A stretch of 64,000 nucleotides of DNA, from positions 310,001-374,000 of the forward strand of contig JAOTOL010001641.1 of the NCBI GenBank assembly GCA_034440575.1, in the 5' to 3' direction. This stretch comes from Imbricaverruca yamaguchii. Taxonomy: Eukaryota; Arthropoda; Thecostraca; Neoverrucidae. Position numbers and translations under genes: made by a program. Under the pieces are notes generated by a model that was not told where the DNA came from, ran no database searches, and was given only the letters and a program-made list of their open reading frames with translations. Each line of letters opens with the position of its first letter. The first letter of the stretch is position 1. Shown piece by piece: positions 1-10,200 of this stretch.

Positions 1-73
1 CTAAACACATATTAAAGCAGCCCACGATAAACTGGCGTAAGAACAAACCTGCATACATAACTTAGAACCGATG

Positions 74-74
<1 letters not shown>

Positions 75-125
<51 letters not shown>
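75..125. repeat. (AT)n microsatellite
   Basis: About 25 uninterrupted TA dinucleotides. Simple sequence repeat within or beyond the third STK11 intron. Confidence 0.95.
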
Positions 126-129
<4 letters not shown>

Positions 130-860
130 TATTCCAGCAACCAACTATCATAAGGTGAATCAGATTTGGGGTGTGATTTTGAAATAGGACGCCGTGGACC
201 ATTTTGGACCAGGTCCATCGGCCGTGCGAGACTACAGGTGACAGCACGTGGCATCATGTGACAGCAGCTCAGCACCGGTTAGTGCGGATACCCTCGTCAC
301 AGGCGTCCAGGTGACGGTAGTTGGTTGGCTATTTGGGCTTATTGGAATTTCGACTGCGTTGGTCATACAGCACCCACTAGGAGAGGGTGCACCACCATTG
401 CGATCTCCTCAGCATTCTGGTCGTGAGTTAATGCTCATTCATGCTTACCACAAAGAGCTATGTAAAAGACTCAAAACAGTTTGGATACTAATAGTGCATA
501 CGATTTGTGACATACCTTTTTCAGATAACAAATGGCTAAGCAAACTTTAATCCTCCTGGAGTGGATCTCAATATGATACATGACATTTATCATAATAGGT
601 AATTATTTTTCGTCCACAGCATTCATATCCTTTAGTGTAGCTCGGGACTGATTTGATCATAAGTTCATAGCAACTGCACCAGCACAAATGTCTAGCACAC
701 ACATCTGTATACTTTCAGCCTATTGTCATTAAAAACAACTAAAATGCAGGTACCATGAGAACGCATTCGGTCTACATCTTTAGAAAAACGGTAATAACAA
801 TATTGACTGGAACTCCATCGGTGACCTAGGAAACAAGGACAAAGAGCTAGTGCAGTACTT
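126..860. other. STK11 intron sequence, no exon seen
   Basis: This stretch lies downstream (minus strand) of the last STK11 exon visible. I looked for the next kinase exon, which should carry the HRD-type catalytic loop, and found none, so the rest of the gene must lie left of the window. Positions about 330-390 resemble a short dispersed motif also seen near 6.0, 12.45, 22.1 and 55.0 kb. Confidence 0.5.
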
Positions 861-862
861 GC

Positions 863-1036
863 CCGTGTGCCTGCCAGATGGGGAAGCGCTTCTCGTGGGC
901 GTTGTCCAACATCTCCTTGAGCTGACAAACGCAGAACTCGAGGATCATATAGATCTTCTGCTTTTCGTCGTTGTGTAAGATGTCGTAGAGACGCACGACG
1001 TGCTGATGCCTTAGTCGCCTCAGCAGTCGGATCTCC
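863..1036 (-). CDS. STK11: LKB1/STK11 serine-threonine kinase, internal exon
   Basis: This 174-nt exon encodes 57 whole codons plus split codons at each end. They correspond to human LKB1 residues 98-154 with no insertion or deletion. Visible features are [11 protein letters not shown] (helix C with its Glu), the [20 protein letters not shown] hinge region and [11 protein letters not shown]. The acceptor is TTCTATGTTCCAG before 1036. The 3' end falls in the Gly155 codon at phase 2, where human intron 3 lies; the following bases are GCAAGT, so the donor is of the rarer GC type. Human intron 2 (codon 125) is absent, so human exons 2 and 3 are fused here. LKB1 is the master kinase that activates AMPK-family kinases, together with STRAD and MO25. 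A GT donor three bases further on (CAA|GTACTG) is the alternative. Confidence 0.93.
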
Positions 1037-2912
1037 CTGGAACATAGAAACAATGTGACACACGAAAGTGGTCGGCGGACCATCAATATCTCACTTCCGC
1101 AGAGCTTCTGGTTGAGCACAGTGCATCGATCATAGTGAGAGGCAAGTTCAGTTAGTTATTAATGAAATATGGTGTCATTGGAACCATTGGGACGCTAGCT
1201 TGCATGAATGAGTTGCTGATTGGAGTGTCTATTCCTACGAGAGAGAAATGGCAACAGGCCCACCTTAGAGAATGGCTATTTAAAACCCTTCTCAAAATAA
1301 TTACAATCCAATCCATTGCCCCTCTACGAAGTGCATTGCGACCAAATATTTTATTATTTCAAATATAACTTTAAATAAAATTCACAACTCATTCGCAACC
1401 ATTTTTGGGGGACACCGAGCCGAGCCATTCATCAGAGTACCTTTGCACTTGGGCTGCCCCTCCTCAGTCCGGAGGTTGTTTGGCTGCCTATATTGACAGC
1501 ATGATAACTCATGCTCAAATTAATTCTGCACCCAACATCCGGAATGTAATAGAAAATACCGGTATTTGCTTGCATTGAAACTTTCCAGACTTGTATATGC
1601 TGGATCGAAAGCCCATATGCAATAGTTGTGGAAATTTCCTGCTTGCGATCACAAACCAAATAAACATTACTTCTCCCATATGAAAATCGAACTGCACACA
1701 TTGCATGCTCAGTTCTTTTTAACATGAAACCTACTATCCGGCAATTGTTAGGGAAGCCAGATGTTCCTGTTTTTATCTGTCATGTCGCTCGGTATCTTCA
1801 CCAGGTATGTGGTCCTCAAACACAATTCAAATGTGAACCATTGCGACTGCGCACACAAAATACGTTTGAACATACCACATGGCTGAAAAAGAGAAAAAGT
1901 TGGTCCTGGATTTTGTCATCCAGAACATTATTGTTCCCCTAATATCACCCTCTCGCCTTTTTCTCGTTGCAAGCCTTAATGACGTTGGTGAACGATCCAA
2001 ACTTATTGCCACGGAATGGAAAAAAAAATACACTGGAAATAACAGAAGGGAATTCCTGCCATCATAAAGAAGTTAAAAATTATCCCCGAATTGGATGGCC
2101 CCAACATTTCCTGTTCAAATATAGGATTCCATCAGGTAAATTCAGCCTTGACCTGGCCTGCTAGGCCAAGTGACGATGGCAAGCATCGCCAACACGAAAG
2201 TATCGCCTTTGCCATGTCAAAAGGAGTGCATGGGAAAATGCTCTAAATCAGTCATCCAGTCCTTTCACACGAATTCCTTCCATTTGGGATTATTGAGAAG
2301 AAAATTGCGCACCCTAGTTTTAAATCCCGTAATTCTAGCCATAGTAATCCCTGCTCGGGAAATACTAGCATCGACACGACATGCATAACCAGTGCAGACG
2401 CATCACGCTGCTTCAGACCATATAAGCCTAATTTCATTGAAAATATCCCACAATTGCAGAGCACAACTAAACACGATCCTGAGGGCAGTGGTACAAAGGA
2501 TATGTTTAAATAGGGCATAGGTCGACATTCAATGTGTCCATGATATGGGTGGGAGATGGTACCAAGAAGGAAGCGATCCTCCACTCTTCTCCATTTCATT
2601 AATCATTTCCCCTTCCCCATTCCAGTTTACAACATACAACATTAGCAGAAAGCATAAAACACACATTTACATGAAGTGCCAGAATCAGCATATAACACTC
2701 GAAATTCATAAATACACCATAGTGTGTTACATTTCACAAGCAATTTTTGTTCTGACGTTGGTACACATTCATTGTTGGGATATTGCCAAATACAAAACGG
2801 AAACTCCTTCTGTGATGAAGGGTGATCATCCCACCCTCCAATAAACACTGAATGGACGACTACGAAAAGGCGCCAGCACTCCCGGGAATCATCTGATACT
2901 ATAATATGGTAC
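1037..2912 (-). other. STK11: STK11 intron 1
   Basis: This 1,876-bp intron has donor AG|GTACCA and acceptor TTCCAG. It interrupts codon 97 (human numbering) at phase 2, the position of intron 1 in human STK11. No coding, RNA or mobile element was recognised inside. It holds scattered AT-rich sequence only. Confidence 0.85.
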
Positions 2913-3286
2913 CTCTGCAAGTTCTGTTCGCCGTTCAGTTTGCGGCGCAGCTTTCTCCGCGTAAAAATCTTGACCGCCCTCCGATCCAATGTGTCCTTGT
3001 CCATGCACTCCTTGACTTTGCCATAGGCGCCCTCTCCCAGTAAGTCGCCGAAGATATATCGACCGACCAGCTTGCAACGTTTGCGCTTGTTGCGGTAGAT
3101 GATCTCGCTGGAGCGCACGCGAGTGATGAGGCCCATGCTGGGCCCGTCGTCCCAGAGGTCGTCGTCGTCCCCGAACGGCGCGCTGCAGAGAGCCAACGCG
3201 TCCGGCACGTCGCCAATGACGTCGGCCGGAGGCAGGTGGTTGGAGGTAGCCGGCTCCCTGCCCCCGCTGTCTGCGTGTGACGTCAT
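2913..3286 (-). CDS. STK11: LKB1/STK11 serine-threonine kinase, first coding exon
   Basis: Encodes the kinase N-lobe. With the chosen ATG at 3286 it gives 124 codons plus two bases. An acidic stretch (DDDDLWDD) is followed by the LKB1 signature EIIYRNKRKRCKLVGRYIFG, the glycine loop GEGAYGKV (about residues 84-91), the VAIK-type lysine in AVKIF (about 106) and KLRRKLNGEQN. The donor AG|GTACC continues in phase into the exon at 1036. The start is uncertain: ATGs at 3322 (one repeat unit further) and at the MGLITRV codon are alternatives. The first 20 or so residues would come from the 100-bp minisatellite, so the real start may be further 3'. It is the only clear host gene here; the rest of the kinase lies left of the window. 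Confidence 0.9.
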
Positions 3287-3620
3287 CCCCCTGTGGTACA
3301 GCCGGCAACACAGTATGAACATTGGCCGGGGGCAGGTGGTTGGAGGTAGCCGGCTCCCTGCCCCCACTGTCTGCGTGTGACGTCATCCCCCTGTGGTACA
3401 GCCGGCAACACAGTATGAACATTGGCCGGAGGCAGGTGGTTGGAGGTGGCCGGCTCCCTGCCCCCGCTGTCTGCGTGTGACGTCATCCCCCTGTGGCACA
3501 GCCGGCAACACAGTATGAACATTGGCCGGAGGCAGGTGGTTGGCGGTGGCCGTCTCCCTGCCCCCGCTGTCTGCATGTGACGTCATCCCCCTGTGGCACA
3601 ACCGGCAACACAGTATGAAC
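3224..3620. repeat. Minisatellite, four 100-bp units
   Basis: The landmark GGCAGGTGGTTGG recurs at 3231, 3331, 3431 and 3531, a spacing of exactly 100 bp, and units differ at only a few positions. Because 100 is not a multiple of three, each unit changes reading frame; several minus-strand frames stay open across it, giving overlapping ORFs that I regard as by-products. The unit next to the gene overlaps the possible STK11 N-terminus. Confidence 0.95.
3278..3585. promoter_or_regulatory. Four CRE palindromes at 100-bp intervals
   Basis: A perfect TGACGTCA occurs at 3278-3285, 3378-3385, 3478-3485 and 3578-3585, once per minisatellite unit. A near match, TGACGTCG, lies at 3217-3224. TGACGTCA is the canonical CREB/ATF site. 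The cluster sits at or just upstream of the first coding exon of STK11 (minus strand), where a promoter would be. That the sites are functional is inference. Confidence 0.6.
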
Positions 3621-3764
3621 AGGACCACACACGGTAGCCATTCGACAGTCAGCTACACGGTGTTATCCTGCAGCAGTCAGCGAGTGAAGTCGGCTTACTG
3701 CTGTGGCGACCAGTATTATAATGTTAGTGTAGTGTCAGTCACTAACAATTCCAGTCCTGTGCAG
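3621..3764. other. Possible STK11 upstream region
   Basis: Unique sequence between the minisatellite and a repeat. It may include the promoter or 5' UTR of the minus-strand STK11 gene. No element is decisive. Confidence 0.25.
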
Positions 3765-3892
3765 GCATGGGGAAGAAGCCGGCTTCGGTTTCGGCTTCGC
3801 GAAGCCACAGCTTCCCTATATTGGCTTCGGCCTCGGCCTTGCAATTTTCAATGGCTGGGTTGGGGTTCGGCTTCGTGCTATTTTAACAGTTG
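3765..3892. repeat. GGCTTCGG-rich repeat, left half
   Basis: Dense GGCTTCGG/GGTTTCGG words. Similar words in the same orientation resume at about 9,470 (GGTTTCGGCTTC). This suggests one repeat that was split by the transposon between them. Confidence 0.55.
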
Positions 3893-4555
3893 GCCCATTC
3901 CACGACAAATCGATGAGAGCACATAACACCCAATATTTTATATTCTGATACAAATACGTATGTGGGGTTATCTGATGCGCCCAATCCAGCTGTCATTTTT
4001 AGAAAGATCAGGTCAACGGTCAAGGAGTTATAGCCTCGGGTATTTCTGAGTTGTCACCAAACAAGGATGTCCTTTGAGGTCCTTAATACAGCGAAGAACG
4101 ATCCGAATTGCGCAAAAGTATATATCTATGAACCCACAATAGTCCACTGCATCATTTGGCTCTTTCGGAATTTTCGTATACGGGCCATTTGAAATCATGA
4201 CATCGTGACTTAAGGTCACGTGATCTACTTTAGCTATCGGGACAATCACAATGCGATTTGAAAAAGTGCTAAAATGAAGTCCGATATCTCATTTTTCGAA
4301 GCAATTTTTTTAATAGGGTCTTTTAAGAATCTACATATCCATTCGAAATTAGGCATGCATGATTGTCTTCGCGATTGCTTCTCGCGGTCTGTTTGATTTT
4401 TTGTTAGAACAGTATATTACAGAAATACAAACCTTTTGACAAATGTTCGTGGCACGTGATAGGATCAGAATGTCAGTCATCTGATCTTCACTGTTGTGTT
4501 GCACAAGTGTTCTAACTCGTTCTGAGGTCAAGGGTTAAAGCAAATGGTAGAAATG
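3893..4555 (+). repeat. Left inverted arm of the transposon
   Basis: About 660 bp, matching 8,695-9,467 on the opposite strand with many point differences and small gaps. A diverged partial copy follows at 4,572-5,000, starting with nearly the same words (CCATTCCACGA). Confidence 0.8.
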
Positions 4556-4571
4556 TGTCCGAATAGTGTCA

Positions 4572-5000
4572 GGAGACCCATTCCACGATAAATCAAGAAG
4601 TGAAAGGGCCACATTACACTGCATATATCAATGCAAACTTCTACAGGGTTAGTTTGTCCATATAATCAAGTCGTGCAATTTTGGGAAAGATCGGAGCAAC
4701 AGCTAAGGAGTTATAACATCGGACATTTTGTAGAGGTCACCTAAGTCTTTGAAGACCTAGAACTGAATGAACAGCAACACGAATTGCACGCAGCTACATA
4801 TCGCTGAACACGTCATGATCCACTGCATCTGGTCAATTTCGAAATTTTTGTTCCAGCGTTTTTTTTTAATCGTGAGCTTGTGACCTAAGATAACGTAACC
4901 TAGTTTGACCTTCGAGACAGTCACAGTGTTATTTTTGAAAGTTGGAAGAGACGAAGGGTGATTTGTGAAGTCCTAGATCGTAACTTGCAAGGAGAAAAGT
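4572..5000 (+). repeat. Second, partial copy of the left arm
   Basis: Shares CCATTCCACGATAAATC, AAGGAGTTATAACATCGG and ATGATCCACTGCATC with the arm at 3,893-4,555. It is more diverged and shorter. Confidence 0.65.
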
Positions 5001-5424
5001 AACAGAAATGCTTGCGCCTTATGCAACACATTTCTGCCTCAATATCAGCACATCAAAAATGTAGGATCATATTTCGCCGACAGCGCTGAAAGGCTTTTAT
5101 CACCGCCAACCACTGTAATATCAACCTCCCGGCTTTTCAAGCCCCACATTCTGGAAATAAAAAAATGAACCTCATTGACTGAGTAATCGCATTCATCTTG
5201 AACTGCTTGAGAACAAATTTGGCGCGGACACATCCATTGACACATGCTGAACCTGAAATTGAGAACCATCGGATCATGAGCCGTCTACATCGGCGTAATA
5301 AAATAAAGTCACATCTCACTTTAACCAACTGCAATTAGCTCACGTCCGACATCGGCAAGCAGTTCATGAACTATTACGATGCTGTGGGTCACAGTTGCGA
5401 ACTTGTGGTACCCCTGCGTTCCCT
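5001..5424. other. Interior of the transposon, unassigned
   Basis: Between arm and transposase remnant. A 74-codon minus-strand ORF (5,045-5,269) is not recognised and may be C-terminal debris. Confidence 0.3.
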
Positions 5425-5804
5425 TCACCGTGATGGCTTTCGAGAAGCGCTCGGTGAGGTGGGCCGCAATGTCCATTGCCTCCCGCTTTGATAAAAGATA
5501 AATTTCATGCAGTTGGCTAGCTTGTGCGACAGATACTCAAACATGTCCTCGGCCGTCAGTATCTGGTTGTTAAGTGGGCGCTTGAGGCTCTCTTGAGCCG
5601 CGGTAAGCGGTAACACGATGACGTCGCAAGCGCCCTTGTCATGCGATGTGACAAAAAGCCACTTCAGGATAGCCCAAAACCTGTCTGATGGCGTCACACA
5701 TTGACGAAGTCATGCTTCTTCGCATACTACCGTCTGTGGAGTAAATATTTGTTTTAGTAAAGTACTGCGGTCCGAATTTCTGAGATAAGCCGTTACAGGA
5801 ACTC

Positions 5805-6180
5805 ATGCACCATGTCGGTGTTGTGCTTTGTACCAGTGTTAAAACAATGGGGTGTTGTTAGGTGTGAGATGTCGAAGCTAGTACAGTTAGTATAGTAGGA
5901 TGTCGAAATTTGTCATGGACACATGCCAATTAAAATATCGTTTCAATTCTTGAAACTCCACCTCATACATAATATCCGCACCTGAAAATATACTACGATG
6001 ATGATGAATTGGGGTTTAGGGGCGCGTCGACTGCTATGGTCATTTTGCGCCCATTGAAAATATACTACGAGATGCTTGTTTGTCACAATCTGTAATTGTG
6101 AGCATAATCATGATACGTATACACGAAATACTCTTGTAGGTGGTATATTCCACCATATTTCACGAATACTTTATTACTGC
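5805..6180. repeat. Dispersed repeat R, copy near 5.9 kb
   Basis: Words such as AGGATGTCGAAATTTGTCATGG and TATTCCACCATATTTCAC recur with substitutions near 15.0-15.4 and 16.0-16.5 kb. It lies within the decayed transposase, presumably as an insertion. It ends with a copy of a short dispersed motif at 5,996-6,052. Confidence 0.55.
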
Positions 6181-6686
6181 TTTGTGCGGCAGTAGCTCTG
6201 ATATAGCAGTAGCTCTCATGGAACAGCACCTCGTCCTCACGCTAGTACACTACAAACGGGGATGCACGGTACACTAGGACAAATCCCAGTGCGGTGTTGT
6301 GCTTTGTGCCGTCAGAGATGCAGCAGTAGCTCTGATGACACGGCATCGCGTCCTCACGCCAGTACACTTCAAACCGATCCACCGTACACTGGGACAAATC
6401 CCAGTGGAAGCCTCGAGTTGTATCCTGGACCACAAATGAGTAATTTACAGCGGAATCGGATCAGACAATCACTTCGCCCTCCTTGCCAATAGTCTTTGCG
6501 TATACGAACTGCTGATCTTGTCTGTCAGCCACAAAGTTGTGTCTGGGCAGCTTTACGGTGTGCTGGCTCAAATATTTCATGCTTTTATCTTTGGTCTCGT
6601 CTATTTCTGCGTGTGTACGGTGAAGTATGCTCATCCATCGTTTGTACCTAATCGCATTGTCTCCGTCATCTGGGCCTAAAGGACTG

Positions 6687-7081
6687 TTCACATCTAGCGT
6701 AATCTCGACGCAAAAAAACCAGCGCAATGATGGACTAGGCGTAATCCCGACGCACATGCTGAGACATGTTGCAACTTACAAGCTGAAAAAATAAACACAA
6801 AGAACTACAGGCCCCAATCTGCCAAAGATCAACAAATATGGCAACCACAGTTTATCCCGAGCAGTCTGTCGACCTTGCGTCAAGGCCGCTGGTGCGCCGA
6901 GCGGAAAAAGCTGAGAAAACCCAACTCTGTCTGCTCGGAAACCGCCAGCGTTTTGTATGACTTGACAGCTGACGCAAGGCCGGCGCAATGGCATAATCGG
7001 CAGACTAATTGGGCCCCATGCTAACTGTCCGCTAGCTTCGCATCGATTCCGACAGTGCGTCGGGATTACGCTAGGTGTGAA
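6687..7081. mobile_element. MITE with 26-bp inverted ends
   Basis: The left end TTCACATCTAGCGTAATC (6,687 on) and the right end (7,056-7,081), inverted, agree at 24 of 26 positions. An inner copy of the terminal word (CTAGGCGTAATCCCGACGCA) lies at 6,735-6,754. Length 395 bp, no convincing coding capacity and no clear target duplication. It interrupts the transposase pseudogene between the EESEGD and DNAIRYKRW segments. Confidence 0.8.
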
Positions 7082-7087
7082 CATTTC

Positions 7088-7929
7088 TTAACCCGTCCCG
7101 TCTAGGGGGAGGGGGTTCAACCGCCCCACACTCAGGTTTTTTTTCGCGGATAGTGGACGAACGGCGCGTGGCAGCGTGTCCCAATATGGCATACCCTTTC
7201 CCACCTCAATTTGGCATGCTGATTCAAAATTGTTCAGTCAAGTCATCTAGGGTCAATGAGTTAGTCAAGGTCAAGTGAGGTCACCTCTAAAAAAAATCAG
7301 CCAGTCGTCACGTTTCAACGGGTACAGATATTTTAATGAAACTTTCAGTGTTTGCTTATCTTTAGGGATGCATCAAAACGTGCAAGTGGAATTTTCCTCT
7401 TTTCTTTGCTTTTGACTAAATATAAATTTTGTGTATTTCCCAAATTGCAGTTCAAATACAGGATTCTGGATAAAGTAAGCATTTTTATTGGGGCAAGTTA
7501 ACTTCCAATAACGTTTCTCGGTCAGCTCTACCCAGCGGAAAAGGAAAATTAAAGAAAAGTTCAAAACTCAAAATGTTGAAATTTCAGAAAAAAGTGGTGG
7601 GCTGAAAAAAATATAGCCCTGGTCGATTTCGCTGTTCTTTTCTCATTCCAAATACATTTTGTTTTTTCTTCTTCATATATCCCCAAAATGAACTCCCCAG
7701 GGTCAAAAACATAATGCAAAACGTGAAAAGTCGTGAAAATATAGCCCCCTGGTGACGTCACTTTTGGGGGAAAATTGCTTTGGAGGGTGGACCCGGACCC
7801 TACTCGTCGCGCGCTTTCCGATGACACCTCTTTCGTTTTCGTGCGATGCATCGTTTGGATTTTAGGGGTGTCTTCAATCCCCCCCGAGACGGGGTGGGAG
7901 GATTTGACCGGAAAGACGGCGCGGGTTAA
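7088..7929 (+). mobile_element. TTAA MITE family T1, full-length copy
   Basis: Flanked by TTAA at 7,088-7,091 and 7,926-7,929. Ends CCCGTCCCGTCT and AGACGGCGCGGG are near-perfect inverted repeats. TTAA duplication and CCC...GGG ends are the signature of piggyBac-type elements. Behind the left end lies a G-run/C-run hairpin, then CTCAGG, T-run and CGCGGATAGTG. Inside is TCAAGGTCAAGTGAGGTCA (7,265-7,283). No transposase. It sits six bases from the 6,687-7,081 MITE. Confidence 0.85.
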
Positions 7930-8694
7930 ATCACCTTCGCTCTCTTCTGATTTGTCCGCGAGTATAATCCTCAAAAAGTTCAAGATAATCCTCGTGTTCA
8001 CAGGGCAGTCCTCACAGTTGTGCATCATGCAATCACGGTTTTCCGTGCGACATACAGCGTGATCGAGGAGATTACGGTATTTTCGACCGGAAAGGCCGAG
8101 AGCGAATACGAGCAGTTTGGGGTTTTGGTGCTAAATACACATGCACACCGAGTGCGTCCCGCTGGTGCTTAACAAGACGCAATGCTTCGGACGAAGGACA
8201 GCAAAGGGGAAGACACGGATGCAGGGATCCTGAGAGTTCTGCTTGTGTAGATAGAATATTACACCACAATTTCCTAAAACAAGTCTTTTCTGAACTCTAC
8301 TTTTGGCTCCATCGACATGTCGCACGGTGGTACGGTCGATCTTGCCGAGAAACATCCGACTGATCTTGTCCGAAGCATAAAATAGCTTTACTTTCACCCT
8401 AACAGCGTCCGACACCCTAAGACATTTCCTCGCTTCACAGGCAGCACGTTCAACGAGAGTGAGCAGTGAACACCGGGCACTGGGCACCCAATCATGATGT
8501 CACCCCTTGTTTGTGGCCTTCCTGACATTTCGCCACATTCGCATATTTTTTTATTGAAGCAGTAAATGCTTGTGCGAATGAATTTTCTGTCAACGGAACG
8601 TGATTGCCATATTGTAGGTGTTTCTCTCTCCTTGAAATTCATGGTAAGGTATAAGTCATAAGCCATCTACTCCCACAATTTTGAAAACGAAATC

Positions 8695-9467
8695 TGCCAC
8701 TTTGTTTAACAATTCACCTCCCAAGTTAGAACACTTGTGGAACACAACCTTCAAGATCAGATGACTAACATTACCATCCCAGCATGTGCCTCGAACGTCA
8801 AAAGCCTTGCATTTCAGTAATATACCGCTTTACATAAATACATATTCATGCAGGCCACGAAAAACAAGCGCAAAAACCATGCATGCCTAATTTTGAACGA
8901 ATATGTAGGGTTGTAGGAGCAAAACACTTTTCTTTTCTTTGTTTCCAAAGAGAAGAAATCGAACTTCATTTCTGCACATTTTCAAATCGCACTGATTGTT
9001 CTAAAAGGTCAAATAGGTCACGATGTCATGATTTTAATCATCCTAAAACGAAAATGTCAAAATAGCCAAACAAATTCAATGGGTCATTGTAAATTCACTG
9101 ATATATACTCTTGCATATATCAGTGATCCTTGTGTTCGTCTCCGACGCATTCATCCCCTATGTGATATAGCGTCACCAACCACTCACGCCGATCGGTCGC
9201 GGGTGGACTCGGCAATGCCGTCGGTTATATACTCTTGCACAATTCTGATTGCTCTCCATTGACGTAAAGGCCTCAAAAGACACCCCTGCTAGGCAATATC
9301 TCAAAAATACCCGAAACTACAACCCCTTGTCTGCTGACCTGGTCTTTCTAAAAATGGGACAGCTGGAGTCGGCGCATCAGATAACCCCACACAAATATTT
9401 TCATCAAAACATAAAATATTGGGTGTTATTCTGGCCCTTCAACTTGTTGATTTGTGAAATAGACAAG
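8695..9467 (-). repeat. Right inverted arm of the transposon
   Basis: Reverse complement of the 3,893-4,555 arm, enlarged by a 110-bp insertion at 9,116-9,225. Confidence 0.8.
9102..9239. mobile_element. 110-bp insertion with 14-bp target duplication
   Basis: TATATACTCTTGCA occurs at 9,102-9,115 and again at 9,226-9,239, bracketing 110 bp that are absent from the matching left arm. A duplication of this length suggests target-primed (LINE-driven) insertion. The insert, read on the minus strand, contains GAGTGGTTGG, faintly like a tRNA A box. No B box is convincing. Confidence 0.6.
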
Positions 9468-10200
9468 TTCGCTTCAGCTTCAAAGCGATTTACAACCGCT
9501 GGCCTTGGTTTCGGCTTCAAATGATTTTTAACTGCCAGCTTCTGCTTCGGTTTTTACATTGTATTCTTTGCTTCATAAAACAAGTCATGCTCGTTGGTCC
9601 GTGCTGAATTTCAGACGAAATTTTTAACACTCTGATAATGTGCTCGGTGCATTCAGCGCAATGGCATGTGAGGGTGTGATGATGCAATGATACCCTGTAG
9701 TCAATAAATATACAACACATGTTGCACTGTCGTCTTTTCAGTTTGCCTGGGTGCAATGGGACGCATGCTGTTTCTTATGGGTAGCAGAGTTGTCATATGG
9801 CTGAATAGATTAATTTAACACCAAAATCGCTTTTGCTTCATAGCTATTGTTTTGTAGACCCACTTACGGGAGAGAAAAGGAAACAATTTCGGTTGGCAAA
9901 GTTTTGGTTTTCACGACGAAGAAATACCGAAAGGCATTTGCCAAAATTATCCATGCCATTTCTGCAGATACTAGAAATGTTTTTTGCTTCGCGAAACAAC
10001 TTTGTGCACTTTCTTCAACTCCATTATTTTAAATTTTTGACTTTGGCTTTGCCTCTGAATTTTGAAATCTAGAAGTCACTGATTTGGCCTTCGAGTTTAA
10101 AAGTTCGAAGTCACTGCCTTCGACGTTGGCTTGCCGTTTTCTAAGATTAGAAGCCACTGGCTTTCGCTTCGCAGATTATTTAACCCAATTATTGTTCATG
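9468..10200. repeat. GGCTTCGG-type low-complexity repeat, right half
   Basis: Recurrent words such as GGTTTCGGCTTC, GCTTCGG, GAAGTCACTG and GGCTTTCGCTTCGC. It looks like the continuation of the repeat at 3,765-3,892. ORFs at 9,833-10,072 are not recognised. Confidence 0.45.

Larger units (their letters stand above)
5425..8490 (-). pseudogene. Transposase-like pseudogene of the long-arm element
   Basis: Read on the minus strand, pieces occur in the order known for a repetitive, uncharacterised protein family of cnidarians and arthropods. The N-terminal piece (8,131-8,490) has FYASDKISRMFLGKIDR and LRPKHCVLLSTSGTHSVC. Next come CEDCPVNTRI (8,000-7,930), DNAIRYKRW and HNFVADRQDQQFVYAK (6,686-6,465), then NYSFVVQDTTRGFHWDL with ISDGTKHNT (6,433-6,290). 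The C-terminal piece (5,425-5,697) has WLFVTSHDKGACD and NQILTAEDMFEYL. The Asp before NYSFVVQD is kept. The frame is broken by stops, by a tandem 120-bp duplication (6,181-6,300 against 6,301-6,420), by two MITEs (6,687-7,929) and by unrelated sequence at about 5,805-6,200. Family match rests on memory of conserved motifs. Confidence 0.8.
3893..9467 (-). mobile_element. DNA transposon, ~5.6 kb, long inverted arms
   Basis: The sequence at 3,893-4,555 reappears inverted at 8,695-9,467. Shared words include AACACCCAATATTTTAT, GGGGTTATCTGATGCGCC, AAATTAGGCATGCATG, AGTCATCTGATCTT and CACAAGTGTTCTAAC, in the same order. Between the arms lies a minus-strand transposase pseudogene (5,425-8,490). The left arm is followed by a partial second copy at 4,572-5,000. 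The target looks like a GGCTTCGG-rich repeat continuing on both sides. Exact ends and target duplication cannot be fixed because the tips have diverged, and I cannot assign the superfamily. Later insertions into it are the MITEs at 6,687-7,081 and 7,088-7,929 and the small insertion at 9,116-9,225. Confidence 0.75.

Noticed and set aside
3224..3620. CRISPR array
   Set aside because: Whole 100-bp units are repeated without unique spacers, and the context is an animal genome.
3283..3628. Overlapping minus-strand ORFs upstream of STK11
   Set aside because: Produced by the 100-bp minisatellite in successive frames; only the unit next to the exon might be coding.
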